A stretch of DNA of 64,000 nucleotides from Pseudomonas benzenivorans (GTDB lineage Bacteria > Pseudomonadota > Gammaproteobacteria > Pseudomonadales > Pseudomonadaceae), in NCBI RefSeq assembly GCF_024397895.1, contig NZ_CP073346.1, positions 4,030,001-4,094,000 of the forward strand, written 5' to 3'. This document shows positions 9,047 through 18,115 of this stretch, piece by piece. The notes under the pieces were generated by a model that worked only from the letters and a program-made list of their open reading frames with translations, ran no database searches and was not told the origin of the DNA. The position numbers were made by a program, and so were the translations under genes. Positions within the stretch are counted from its first letter, which is position 1. Every line of letters starts with the position of its first letter.

Positions 9047-11731
9047 GTGTCCTACGCCCCCATACTGCGCCAGCTGGCCGATCGCCAGCAGTTCGGCGAA
9101 CTGCTGGCCAACGCCCAGGCCTATTGGCACGAGGCTGAGGACTGCCAGGCGCTGCCCTTGCTGGCATTGGCCCACGCCCAACTGGGCCAGCGTCATGAGG
9201 CGTTGGCCTGGTTGGCCGAGGCCGAAGCGCGCCTGGTGCAACTGGACCTCGATGCACGGGTGGACTTGGCCGGCGGCTATTGCCTGCTGCAGCGCCCGCT
9301 GGACGCCACGCCGCTGCTGGAGGCCGCGCTCGAGGCCCAGCCAGAGCATGCGCTGGCCCTGGCGCGTCTGGCCTGGTGCCGGATGCACGACGGCCAGGCG
9401 GAGCTGGCGCGGCAGCTCTATCAACGCTCCGCCGAGCTGGCGCCGCAGCGCCTGCCGGTGTGGAGTGCCTTGGCCCGGCTGTGCCTGGAGGCCGGCGACA
9501 CCGCCGCCGCGCAGCAGGCGCTGGACGCGGCCATCGAGCGCCTGATGGACGTGCAGGGCGAATTGCCGGAAGCCGTCGTGGCGCAGTTCAGCGCCCAGTT
9601 CCGGGGCCTGCAGCTGGAAATCTGGCTGGCCCAGGATGGCCTGGCGCGGGCCGAGCAATGGCTGGACGCGCGCCGCCATAGCCTGAGCGAGGATGAGTGG
9701 AGCGGGCTGCTCTGCGGCTATGGGGCGCTGCTGGCCGGCCACGACCGCCATGCGGCGGCGGAAGAAGCGCTGCGCCAGGGGCTCAAGCATTACCCGAAGA
9801 ACAGCGCCTTGCTCTCGCAACTGGCCGAGTTGGCCCAGGTGCAGGGGCGCACGCTGCAGGCCATTCAGTTGCTGCGCCGCCTGATCCAGCTGCCCGATAT
9901 GCAGGAGGCCCAGGCCGTGAGCCTGTGGCTGCGCCTGTCCGCCGCCTGTTTGCAGCAGGACGGCGAGCAGGCGCGCCAGGCGGCGCAGAAGGCCATCGAG
10001 CTGGCCCAGGGGCTGCAGGCAGGTGAGTCGATAAGCGAGGCCGGCCTGCTTGGGCTGCGGTTGCAGGCCAAGCAGGCCCTGGCCCAGGTGGAGAGCCAGG
10101 CGCAGCAGTTCGAGGTGGCCGAACGCCTGTTCGGCGAGGTGCTGGCGGAAAACCCCTGGTCCGTGCCGGCGTTGCAGGGCCTCGGCCAGCAGCAGATGCA
10201 GCGCGGCAAGATCGACGAGGCGGTGGCGCTGTTCGAGCGCATCAGGCAGGTCGACCCGCCCAGGGGCTACGCCTCGCTGATCAACGCCCGCCAGTTCCCT
10301 GAGGACGTGGAGACGCTGGAGCGCATGGAGCAAGCTGCGCGCCAGCCCAGCCTGGAGGGCTCGCTGCGCGCCGGGTTGCTGCTGCAACTGGCCGCCGCCT
10401 GGGAGAAGCGCAAGGACTACGACAGGGCCTTCGCCCTGGCCAAGGAGGCCAACGACGCGAGCAGGAAGCTGCTGCGCTACGACGGCAAGGCCCATCGCAA
10501 CAGCTGCGCGCGCATTCGCCATGCCTTCAGCCGTTCGCTGTACCAGCATCGCCAGGGCTGCGGGCTGGATTCGACCCTGCCGGTCTATGTGGTGGGCATG
10601 CCGCGCTCCGGCACCACCCTGGTGGAGCAGATTCTCGCCGGCCACAGCCAGATCTTCGGCGCCGGCGAGCTGGGGGTGATTCCCCAGCGCATCGCCGGGC
10701 TCAATCGCTGGGAGCGCCACAGCGGCTCCGGCCGCCACTACCCGGACTGTGTCGACGACCTGAGTCCTTACGTGACGGCCGGCATCGCCAACGGCATCCT
10801 CGACGAGCTGCGCGAGTATGCCCCCGAGGCGCGGCACATTGTCGACAAGCTGCCGCACAACTTCGAGAACATCGGCCTGATCAAGTTCCTGTTCCCCAGG
10901 GCCAAGATCATCTCGGTGCGCCGCGACCCGCGCGACATCGCGATCTCCAACTACTTCACCGATTACCAGGCCAAGCACGGCGGCATGGGCTTCGCCTACG
11001 ACCTGGGTGCAATCGGCGAGCAACTGGCCGACCACAACCTGCTGATGCACCACTGGCAGCAGCTGTTCCCCGGCGAGATTCTGGAAATCAACTACGAGGA
11101 CGTGGTCGGCGATCTGGAAGGATCGGCGCGCAAGATGCTCGAGTATATTGGCGTGGCCTGGGAGTCCCAGGTGCTGGCCTTCAACGAGCTGGAGCGGCCG
11201 GTGAAGACCGCCAGCGTCTGGCAGGTGCGCCAGCCGGTGTACCAGACCTCCAAGGCCAAGTGGCTGCGCTACCAGAACCACCTGGCTCCGCTGATTCAGG
11301 GCACCAACGCCAGGATCGAGTGGGACCCCATCGAGATGGTCACGCTGCCGGAGCCGGGCCTGCTCAACGAGGGCGTCGAGCTGTATCGGCAGGAACGCCT
11401 GGATGAGGCCGAATACCGCTTCAAGAAGTTGCTGCACCATATCCCCGAGCATGCCGCGGCCAATTTCATGGTCGGCCTGATCTATGTGCGCAAGGGGCAC
11501 CTCAAGGCGGGCATCGAGCTGATGGAGGCGGGGCACGGCAAGTGCCCGTGGAACCCGAACTGGCGCAAGGACCTGATCCAGGCCTACCAGCTGGCCGGCG
11601 ACACCGAGAAGACCGAGGCGCTGCAGCGCACCCGGCGAACAGAACCCAACGACGACCCGGACGACCAGGGGCAGCCGCTCGGGTCGGCCACTTTTACTGA
11701 GACCCTGGGCGACCCGGGAAGGATAGTGTGA
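9047..11731 (+). CDS. TPR-repeat sulfotransferase (PAPS-dependent)
   Basis: 894 residues. The first ~480 residues are alpha-solenoid TPR-like repeats. A sulfotransferase domain follows: 5'-phosphosulfate loop GMPRSGTT (P519-T524) and 3'-phosphate motif RRDPRDIAIS (from R625). A C-terminal TPR segment follows after ~790. Family knowledge: such enzymes move sulfate from PAPS to hydroxyl groups of proteins, sugars or small molecules; the TPR part is expected to bind the acceptor. No signal peptide, so it should act in the cytosol. GTG start, weak ribosome site. Its stop overlaps the start of the TolC-like gene (TGATG), so it is translationally coupled to the secretion genes. I infer that the exported adhesin is the acceptor; this is not shown by sequence. 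Confidence 0.85.
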   Translation: MSYAPILRQLADRQQFGELLANAQAYWHEAEDCQALPLLALAHAQLGQRHEALAWLAEAEARLVQLDLDARVDLAGGYCLLQRPLDATPLLEAALEAQPEHALALARLAWCRMHDGQAELARQLYQRSAELAPQRLPVWSALARLCLEAGDTAAAQQALDAAIERLMDVQGELPEAVVAQFSAQFRGLQLEIWLAQDGLARAEQWLDARRHSLSEDEWSGLLCGYGALLAGHDRHAAAEEALRQGLKHYPKNSALLSQLAELAQVQGRTLQAIQLLRRLIQLPDMQEAQAVSLWLRLSAACLQQDGEQARQAAQKAIELAQGLQAGESISEAGLLGLRLQAKQALAQVESQAQQFEVAERLFGEVLAENPWSVPALQGLGQQQMQRGKIDEAVALFERIRQVDPPRGYASLINARQFPEDVETLERMEQAARQPSLEGSLRAGLLLQLAAAWEKRKDYDRAFALAKEANDASRKLLRYDGKAHRNSCARIRHAFSRSLYQHRQGCGLDSTLPVYVVGMPRSGTTLVEQILAGHSQIFGAGELGVIPQRIAGLNRWERHSGSGRHYPDCVDDLSPYVTAGIANGILDELREYAPEARHIVDKLPHNFENIGLIKFLFPRAKIISVRRDPRDIAISNYFTDYQAKHGGMGFAYDLGAIGEQLADHNLLMHHWQQLFPGEILEINYEDVVGDLEGSARKMLEYIGVAWESQVLAFNELERPVKTASVWQVRQPVYQTSKAKWLRYQNHLAPLIQGTNARIEWDPIEMVTLPEPGLLNEGVELYRQERLDEAEYRFKKLLHHIPEHAAANFMVGLIYVRKGHLKAGIELMEAGHGKCPWNPNWRKDLIQAYQLAGDTEKTEALQRTRRTEPNDDPDDQGQPLGSATFTETLGDPGRIV

Positions 11732-12975
11732 TGAAGCAACACCCCCTCTTGCTGCTGTTCCTGCTCGGCCTGGCGCCCTGGGGCGCGGCCTCCGCCGAGG
11801 GCCAGGCCGGCCTCGGCGCGGCATTGAACGCCACCCTCGCGAACCATCCGGCGCTCAGCGGCAAACAGGCCGAGGTGCAGGCCAAGGCCTATATCGGCGA
11901 CAGCGTGCGCGCCCAGCGCTACCCGACGCTGAGTACTGAACTGGCGGCCAGCGAGGACGATCAGCCCTCGACCCTGCGCCTGCGCCAGCCGCTGTGGGCC
12001 TTTGGCCGCATCGACAGCAACATCGCCTTCGCCGATGCCGATGTGCAGGCCGAGCAGGCCGACCTGGTGCGCCTGCGCCGGCAATTGCTGGATCAGACCG
12101 CCGTGGCCTACGCCCGGGTGCTGGGCAGCCAGGCGCGCCTGCGCATCGCCGAGGACAACGTCGCGGCGCTGGACCGCCTCTACCAGCAGGTCCTTCGTCG
12201 CGAACAGGGCCAGCTGGCCTCGACCGCCGACGTGCGTCTGGCCCTGGCGCGCCTGGCCCCGGCCCGCGCCCAGCAAGAGCGTTACCAGGGTGAGCTGGCG
12301 GTGGCCCTGACCGAGCTGCGTACCCTGACCCAGGTGCCGGTGGGCGCCGATCGCCCGGTGCCCGAGGCCCTGACCTTGCTGCCGGATGCTGCCGCGCTGG
12401 AGGATCTGGCGTTGGCCGAAAGCGCCGAGGTGCTGCTGAAGAATAAGCAGGTCGAGCGGGCGCGGGCCGAGGTCAAGCGTGAGGGCGCCGCGCCCAGGCC
12501 GACTGTCTACCTGCAGGCCGACCGCTATTTCAATCATCCGGCCTTCGGCAGCGACAACCAGGTGGGCGTGGTCTTCGAAGCCAGCCTGGATGGCTTGGGC
12601 TTTGCCGCGGCCGGGCGCAGTAATGCGGCCGATGCCCGCCTGCAGGCCGGCATGGATGAGCTGAGCAACACCCGCAACGAGATCAGCCGCAGCGTCAGCA
12701 GCCTGTACACCAACCGGCGGGCGCAGCAGAGCCTGATCGAGGCCTATGGCCAGTCGGTGACGGAGCTGAGCGAGATACTCGCCTCCTACCAGCGTCAGTA
12801 CGAGGCCGGGCAGAAGGCGTGGCTGGATGTGCTGAATATTCAGCGTGAACTGACCGAGCAACGCCTGCAGCAGCTTCAGGCAGAGAACGACTGGCTGATC
12901 TACTCGCTGAAACTGGCGGCACTGACCGGCGGCCTCGATGGCCTGGCCGGCGGACAACGCAAGGACATGCCATGA
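11731..12975 (+). CDS. TolC-family outer membrane protein of a T1SS
   Basis: 414 residues with a clear signal peptide (MKQHPLLLLFLLGLAPWGAA, cleavage near A-S-A-E). The mature part is rich in long amphipathic helices with duplicated halves, as in outer membrane efflux proteins that form the trimeric exit channel. AAGGA 7-8 nt upstream supports the ATG at 11731 rather than the GTG three bases earlier. It overlaps the sulfotransferase stop by one base and the ABC gene by four (ATGA), so the three are one operon. Slightly shorter than E. coli TolC. Confidence 0.85.
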   Translation: MKQHPLLLLFLLGLAPWGAASAEGQAGLGAALNATLANHPALSGKQAEVQAKAYIGDSVRAQRYPTLSTELAASEDDQPSTLRLRQPLWAFGRIDSNIAFADADVQAEQADLVRLRRQLLDQTAVAYARVLGSQARLRIAEDNVAALDRLYQQVLRREQGQLASTADVRLALARLAPARAQQERYQGELAVALTELRTLTQVPVGADRPVPEALTLLPDAAALEDLALAESAEVLLKNKQVERARAEVKREGAAPRPTVYLQADRYFNHPAFGSDNQVGVVFEASLDGLGFAAAGRSNAADARLQAGMDELSNTRNEISRSVSSLYTNRRAQQSLIEAYGQSVTELSEILASYQRQYEAGQKAWLDVLNIQRELTEQRLQQLQAENDWLIYSLKLAALTGGLDGLAGGQRKDMP

Positions 12976-15191
12976 GCCTTCATGAAACCCCGAACGCCGA
13001 TGGCGCCGCGCCCGGTGCGGCTGTCGAGGGCAAGGCGCCGCCTGCGGCGCTGCTGCACCAGCTGCTTGCGCAGCTCAACGTCAGCGCCGACTTGCAGGCG
13101 CTGCACGGCGCCTGTGCCAAGGCCGAGCAGAGCCTGCCGGCGGTGCAGCCGGCCGAGCGGGTGCGCTTTATCCTCACCCAGGTCCAGCTCAAGGGCGTGC
13201 AGCCCATCCAGCTGGCCTGGCGCCGCTTCGACCTGCGCCGTCTGCCGGCGTTGGTGCTGCACGAGGACGTCTGGTATCGAGCCGAACGCCACGACGGCGA
13301 CAACATCGCCCTGACCGACGCCGCGGGCGCGCGCCAGACGGTGGCCGAGAGCGAATTGCAGAGCGCCCTGGTGCTCTGGCTGCGGCCGCCGGCACAACGC
13401 TCCAAGTCGACCACGCCGTCGCTCAAGGGCAACCTCGCCGCGCGCCTGGTCTGGCGCGAGCTGTTCCGCGAGCCGGCCTGGGTCGCGAAGGTGCTGACCG
13501 CCACCGTGATCGTCAACCTGCTGGCCATCTCCACCTCGCTGTTCGCCATGCAGGTCTACGACCGGGTGGTGCCGACGCTGGCCTACAGCACCCTGACCAC
13601 CCTGGTGGCCGGCATGGGGCTGATCATCCTGCTCGACTGGGGGCTGAAGATCCTCCGCGCGCGCATCGTCGACAGCGTCTCGGTGGCGGTCGACAAGCGG
13701 GTATCGCAGCAGGTCTTCGACCATTTGCTGCACCTGCGCCTGGATATCCAGCCCAAGAGCCTGGGCACCCTGGCAGCCCAGGTGGGCGGCCTGGATTCGG
13801 TGCGGCAGTTCTTCAGCGCGGGGGTGATCTTCGGCCTGATCGATCTGCCCTTTGCCCTGATGTTCATCGCCTTTATCGCCCTCATCGGCGGCCAGGTGGG
13901 CTGGGTGTATGCCCTGCTGCTGCCGGTGGCGTTGCTGCTGGGCCTGACCACCCAGGTGCGCCTGCGCGACCTGCTGCGCCGGCAACTGCAGCGGCACAAC
14001 GAGCGTCAGGGGGTGCTGGTGGACACCATCCGCGGCGCCGAATCGATCCGGGCGAACAACGCCACCTGGCGCTTTTCCGAGGAGTGGCAGGCGATCACCG
14101 CGTCTATCGACGGCTACAGCATCCAGCAGAAGGCGATCAACAGCTTCTCCAGCGTGACCACCGGCAGCCTGTCCACCCTGGCCTACGTCGCCGCGGTGGT
14201 GGTGGGGGTCTGGCAGATCGAGGTCGGCCTACTGACCATGGGCGGGCTGATCGCCTGCAGCATCCTCGGCGGGCGGGTGATCGCGCCCATCGCCCAGGGC
14301 GTGCAGTACCTGACCCAGTGGCAGAACGTTTCGCAGTCCCTGCAGATGGTCAACCAGGTGCTGAGCCTGGACCTGGAGCGGCGCGCCGACCAGCACCTGC
14401 TGTTGCCGGAGAGTCCGCCGCAGACGCTGGAGCTGGAAAAGGTGCGCTTCGCCTATCCGGAGTCGCCGGTGCAACAGGTCAATGTCGCCAACCTGTCGCT
14501 GCGCGCGGGCGAACGGGTGCTGCTGGTCGGGCCGGTCGGTTGCGGCAAGTCGACCCTGCTCAAGGTGCTGGCCGGGCTCTATCGCCCCCACGAGGGTCGG
14601 GTGCGCCTCGGCGATGCCGATCTGTGGGAGATCGACCCGCAGGTGGTCGCCGGCCACCTGGGTTACCTGCCGCAGAGCGTGCACCTGTTCAAGGGCACCC
14701 TGCGCAGCAACCTGGCGCTGTCGGGCACGGTCGGTGATTCGCGTCTGCTCAAGGTGACGCGCGATCTCGGCGTGGATGCCATCGCCGCCAGCAGTCCGCT
14801 GGGCATGGACCATTCGATCAGCGAGGGCGGCGAAGGCCTGTCCGGTGGCCAGCGTCAGCTGGTGGCGCTGGCGCGGGTGGTGATCGCGCAGCCGCGTATC
14901 TGGCTGCTCGACGAGCCTACCGCCTCGCTCGACGCGGAAAGCGAGGCGAAGGTCTGGCAGGTGCTCGAGGAGAACCTGAGGCCGGAAGACATCCTCATCG
15001 TGTCGACCCACAGGCCCATGCTGGCGATGAAGCTGGCGACCCGGGTCATCCTCATGCAGCAGGGCGAAGTGGTGAAGGACGGCAAGCCGGAGAGCGTGAT
15101 GCCGCAGTTGCTGGCGCGCGCGGCAATCAACCGGCCGGCCGATGCGCTGCCGGCACGCAAGTACATGGGAGGTGCGCCCGATGTGGTTTAA
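12972..15191 (+). CDS. Type I secretion ABC transporter (LapB/RtxB-like)
   Basis: 739 residues: an N-terminal C39-peptidase-like domain (about 10-140) with no catalytic cysteine in the usual place, a transmembrane region (about 165-440), and an ATPase domain with Walker A GPVGCGKST (G520-T528), signature LSGGQRQL and Walker B WLLDEPTASLD. This matches T1SS permease/ATPases in which the peptidase domain is degenerate and serves as a substrate-docking domain, as for large RTX or Lap adhesins. It is therefore unlikely to cleave a leader, unlike the bacteriocin-type exporters. Overlaps its neighbours on both sides (4 bp and 11 bp). Confidence 0.92.
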   Translation: MSLHETPNADGAAPGAAVEGKAPPAALLHQLLAQLNVSADLQALHGACAKAEQSLPAVQPAERVRFILTQVQLKGVQPIQLAWRRFDLRRLPALVLHEDVWYRAERHDGDNIALTDAAGARQTVAESELQSALVLWLRPPAQRSKSTTPSLKGNLAARLVWRELFREPAWVAKVLTATVIVNLLAISTSLFAMQVYDRVVPTLAYSTLTTLVAGMGLIILLDWGLKILRARIVDSVSVAVDKRVSQQVFDHLLHLRLDIQPKSLGTLAAQVGGLDSVRQFFSAGVIFGLIDLPFALMFIAFIALIGGQVGWVYALLLPVALLLGLTTQVRLRDLLRRQLQRHNERQGVLVDTIRGAESIRANNATWRFSEEWQAITASIDGYSIQQKAINSFSSVTTGSLSTLAYVAAVVVGVWQIEVGLLTMGGLIACSILGGRVIAPIAQGVQYLTQWQNVSQSLQMVNQVLSLDLERRADQHLLLPESPPQTLELEKVRFAYPESPVQQVNVANLSLRAGERVLLVGPVGCGKSTLLKVLAGLYRPHEGRVRLGDADLWEIDPQVVAGHLGYLPQSVHLFKGTLRSNLALSGTVGDSRLLKVTRDLGVDAIAASSPLGMDHSISEGGEGLSGGQRQLVALARVVIAQPRIWLLDEPTASLDAESEAKVWQVLEENLRPEDILIVSTHRPMLAMKLATRVILMQQGEVVKDGKPESVMPQLLARAAINRPADALPARKYMGGAPDVV

Positions 15192-16398
15192 CCGATACGA
15201 CGGCGATGAGGATGCGGCCAACCAGGCCCGTATCGAACGCCTGGAAAGCTATCACCGCGGCCGGCATGGCCTGCTTCTGGGGGTGTTGTCGCTGGCGGTC
15301 GTGGCGTTCATCGCCTGGGCCATGGTGTTTCGCATCGACGAGGTGGCCCGCGCCACGGGCGAGGTGATCGCCAGCAGCCGGGTGCAGATCATTCAGTCGG
15401 TGGATGGCGGGGTGCTCTCGCAATTGCGGGTCAGGGAAGGCGACCGGGTCGAGCCCGGGCAGATTCTGGCGCGCCTGGACCAGACGCGTATCGGCGCCAC
15501 GGTCGGTGAGGTGGAGGCACGGCTGTTCGCCCTTAAGGCCAAGGCCGTTCGCCTGCGCGCCGAGGTGAGCGGGGCCGGCCAGTTGGTCTTCCCCAAGGAC
15601 GTCAACCCGCTGTTCCAGGAGCAGATCAATGTCGAGCGCGCCTTGTTCAGGCAGAGGGGCATCGGCCTGCAGGAAGAACTCAGAACCCTGCGGGTGGCGG
15701 TCGATCTGGCGCGCAAGCAGCTCAGGCTGGTCGAACAGTTGCTCGAGTCCGGCGATGTCAGCGGCTCGGAGCTGCTGCGCGCCCAGCGCGACGCCAACGA
15801 GGCCGAGGCGCGTCTGGTCAACCGCAAGAACAAGTTCCTGGAAGATGCGCGCATCGAGCTGACCAAGGCCGAAGACGAGATCGCGCAGGCGGAGCAGATG
15901 CTCACGCGGCGGCAGCAGGAGCGCCAGGACAGCGTGTTCACCGCGCAGGTCAAGGGCATCGTCAAGAACATCAGGGTGACCACGGTGGGCGGGGTGCTGC
16001 GCGCCGGCGAGGAGATCATGCAGATCGTGCCGGTGGACGATGAGCTGATCATCGAGGCCAAGGTCCGTCCGGCGGACATTGCCCAGATACAGCCGGGGCT
16101 GCAGAGCAATATCCGCTTCGATCCGTTCGACTACACCATCTTCGGCAGCGTGCCGGGCAAGGTGATCTACGTCAGCGCCGATACCCTGAAGGAGGACACC
16201 CAGCGGGGCGAGGAGATCTACTACCGTGTGCATGTCTCGCCGACGACCCATCCGGCGACCAGCACCACCGGCAAGACGCTCGACATCCTGCCCGGCATGA
16301 CGGCGCAGGTGGATATTCGCACCGGTGACCGAACCCTGATGGATTACCTGCTCAAGCCCCTGAAGAAGACGGTGTCCGAGGCGTTCGGCGAGCGCTAG
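15181..16398 (+). CDS. HlyD-family membrane fusion protein of a T1SS
   Basis: 405 residues. A short cytosolic N terminus, one membrane span (about 30-50), a lipoyl-like half (RVQIIQSVDGGVLSQLRV), a long coiled-coil hairpin (about 105-255), the second lipoyl half and a C-terminal beta-barrel. This is the HlyD/LapC periplasmic adaptor type. The ATG at 15181 is chosen because GGGAGGT lies 6 nt upstream; it overlaps the ABC gene by 11 bp. Together with the two preceding genes it completes one type I secretion machine. Confidence 0.92.
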   Translation: MWFNRYDGDEDAANQARIERLESYHRGRHGLLLGVLSLAVVAFIAWAMVFRIDEVARATGEVIASSRVQIIQSVDGGVLSQLRVREGDRVEPGQILARLDQTRIGATVGEVEARLFALKAKAVRLRAEVSGAGQLVFPKDVNPLFQEQINVERALFRQRGIGLQEELRTLRVAVDLARKQLRLVEQLLESGDVSGSELLRAQRDANEAEARLVNRKNKFLEDARIELTKAEDEIAQAEQMLTRRQQERQDSVFTAQVKGIVKNIRVTTVGGVLRAGEEIMQIVPVDDELIIEAKVRPADIAQIQPGLQSNIRFDPFDYTIFGSVPGKVIYVSADTLKEDTQRGEEIYYRVHVSPTTHPATSTTGKTLDILPGMTAQVDIRTGDRTLMDYLLKPLKKTVSEAFGER

Positions 16399-16444
16399 CT
16401 TGCCAGCCCTCGAGCGTTGCAGCCGCCCTGTGAGGAGAAGTCCT

Positions 16445-17083
16445 GTGCCGACAGACAATATCCATTGGCACCCGGTCAGTGTCAGTCGCGAGGACCGCGA
16501 GGCCGGAAACCGCCACAAGAGCGCGCTGGTGTGGTTTACCGGCCTTTCCGGGGCCGGCAAGTCGACGGTGGCCCATGAGGTCGAGCGTCGCCTGCACCAG
16601 CGTGGCTGCAGCACCTATGTGCTGGATGGCGACAATGTCCGCCATGGCCTGTGCGTCGATCTCGGGTTTTCGGCGCTCGATCGCGTGGAAAACATCCGCC
16701 GAGTGGGGGAGGTCGGCAAGCTGTTCGTCGACGCCGGGCTGTTGGTCCTGACCGCCTTCATTTCGCCGTATAGGGAAGACCGGGCGCGAGTCAGAACGCT
16801 GTTCGAGCCCGGTCGATTCATCGAGGTCTATTGCGAGTGTCCGATTGCGATATGCGAGCAGCGCGATGTGAAGGGTCTGTATCGCAAGGCACGGGAAGGC
16901 CTGATGCAGGAGTTCACCGGCATATCGGCGCCCTATGAAATCCCGCAAGCGCCTGAGCTGGTGCTCAATACGGGCAAGCAGTCCATCGAGGAGTGCGTGT
17001 CGAGGGTCATGAGGCTTCTGGAGGAGCGGTCGATATTGACTGCCGACAGCGCCGGGCCTGGCTCTGGACCTGATGTACAGTGA
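16445..17083 (+). CDS. cysC: Adenylylsulfate (APS) kinase
   Basis: 212 residues from a GTG start with GAGGAGAAG 6 nt upstream. Walker A GLSGAGKST (G33-T41), then the DGDNVRHGL and FISPYREDR motifs of CysC. It phosphorylates APS to PAPS, the sulfate donor for sulfotransferases and a substrate of assimilatory sulfate reduction. It is free-standing and not fused to CysN. Located 46 nt after the HlyD-like gene on the same strand, it is most likely the last or penultimate gene of the sulfotransferase-T1SS operon and feeds the sulfotransferase with PAPS. Confidence 0.93.
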   Translation: MPTDNIHWHPVSVSREDREAGNRHKSALVWFTGLSGAGKSTVAHEVERRLHQRGCSTYVLDGDNVRHGLCVDLGFSALDRVENIRRVGEVGKLFVDAGLLVLTAFISPYREDRARVRTLFEPGRFIEVYCECPIAICEQRDVKGLYRKAREGLMQEFTGISAPYEIPQAPELVLNTGKQSIEECVSRVMRLLEERSILTADSAGPGSGPDVQ

Positions 17084-17129
17084 CAGCCCGGCGTTTGGCC
17101 AGGAAATCTTCAGTCCAAATGAGGGCGAT

Positions 17130-17462
17130 ATGAGCAGAATGGCGTGCGTTGCGTGTTGTCTGGCAGCAGTGCTTGCTTGGCCGGCCTTGGCCGAGCAGCA
17201 GGCCGGACAGACCCTGCGGGTGATCCCCAAGGTCTATATCAGTCCTGGCGCCAGCGGCAGCATCGGCTCTTCCGAGCGTTTTGAGCGTCACGATCTGTAC
17301 GGCGGACAGCAGTTGCCCGGCGTGTCGCGCATCGAAACTGGCTATGGCAGCCAGTCCCATGAGGTTCGCGGCGGCATCCAGCAGAGCGTCGAGTATCCGG
17401 GCGGTTATCGGGTCGAGCAGTTGCCGGGCCAGTCGGGTTACAGCCGTGAGCGCACGCGCTGA
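17130..17462 (+). CDS. Small exported tyrosine-rich protein, unknown function
   Basis: 110 residues. Signal peptide ends near WPALA-EQQ. The mature ~90 residues have no domain I recognise and are rich in Gly, Gln, Ser and Tyr, with tyrosines in KVYI, DLYGG, TGYGS, VEYPGGYRVE and SGYSR contexts. ATG at 17130 has GAGGGCG upstream. It starts 46 nt after cysC, so co-transcription is likely. It could be a periplasmic helper of the secretion system or itself an accessory surface protein; the sequence does not decide. Confidence 0.65.
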   Translation: MSRMACVACCLAAVLAWPALAEQQAGQTLRVIPKVYISPGASGSIGSSERFERHDLYGGQQLPGVSRIETGYGSQSHEVRGGIQQSVEYPGGYRVEQLPGQSGYSRERTR

Positions 17463-17758
17463 GCCACTGCCACGTCTCGATCGAAGGTAGCCGAAACGGC
17501 CGATGCCCGGTCGATGGTGTTTTCTCTCCCCCTCAATGCACTGCTCAGTGCCTGCTTCCCCACAGTGGCTCCAGCCGGTCATCGCGGTCGCAACCGCTGT
17601 TGCTGCGATTGCCTTCGGCCGGCTCTTGGCGATGGCGTTCGAACAGCGGCAATCCCGGTCAGCCCGTCTGGCGGCGGGCCGTCATCGCCGGCGCCGGCCG
17701 ACTAACCTGAACTAGACCCTTCTAGCCGGCGCCTTGCGCCTCACATCGGGAGATCTGC

Positions 17759-18088
17759 ATGGAAAAGCACAAGAAACTCGACACCTACGGTCGGTTCAAG
17801 AAGCAGCATCCGGACTATTTCGCGGCGGTGGAGGCGTTGGGTGCGGCGGTGCGCGATGTCGGGCCGCTGGACGAGCGCCAGGTGCAGTTGGTGCAGCTCG
17901 GCGCGGCCGCGGCGATTCGTTCGGAGGGGGCGGTGCACAGCCATGCCCGGCGCGCGCTGGAGGCGGGGGCCAGCCCCGAGCAGGTTCGGCATGCGCTGCT
18001 GTCGATCACCAGCACCATCGGCTTTCCGACTGTGATCGCGGCCCTGAGCTGGGCCGAGGAAGTCATCGCCGACGCCGCGCAGCCCTAG
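17759..18088 (+). CDS. Carboxymuconolactone decarboxylase-like protein
   Basis: 109 residues, an all-helical AhpD/CMD-like unit. The segment AIRSEGAVHSHARRALEAGA keeps the histidine pattern of CMD proteins but the CxxC redox pair of peroxidase members is absent. It is therefore unlikely to be a thiol peroxidase. The real reaction is unknown. GGGAGA lies 6-7 nt before the ATG. Stands alone, convergent with the downstream yebC-like gene. Confidence 0.8.
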   Translation: MEKHKKLDTYGRFKKQHPDYFAAVEALGAAVRDVGPLDERQVQLVQLGAAAAIRSEGAVHSHARRALEAGASPEQVRHALLSITSTIGFPTVIAALSWAEEVIADAAQP

Positions 18089-18115
18089 GGCCGCCGCGCC
18101 GGCAACGGTTCGGGC

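Noticed and set aside
9020..11824. 934-codon open frame antisense to the sulfotransferase
   Set aside because: Antisense shadow of a recognisable enzyme gene; no motif in its translation.
17503..17715. Short frames between the small exported gene and the CMD gene
   Set aside because: Pro/Arg-rich low-complexity translations without ribosome sites; the 296-base gap shows nothing else.
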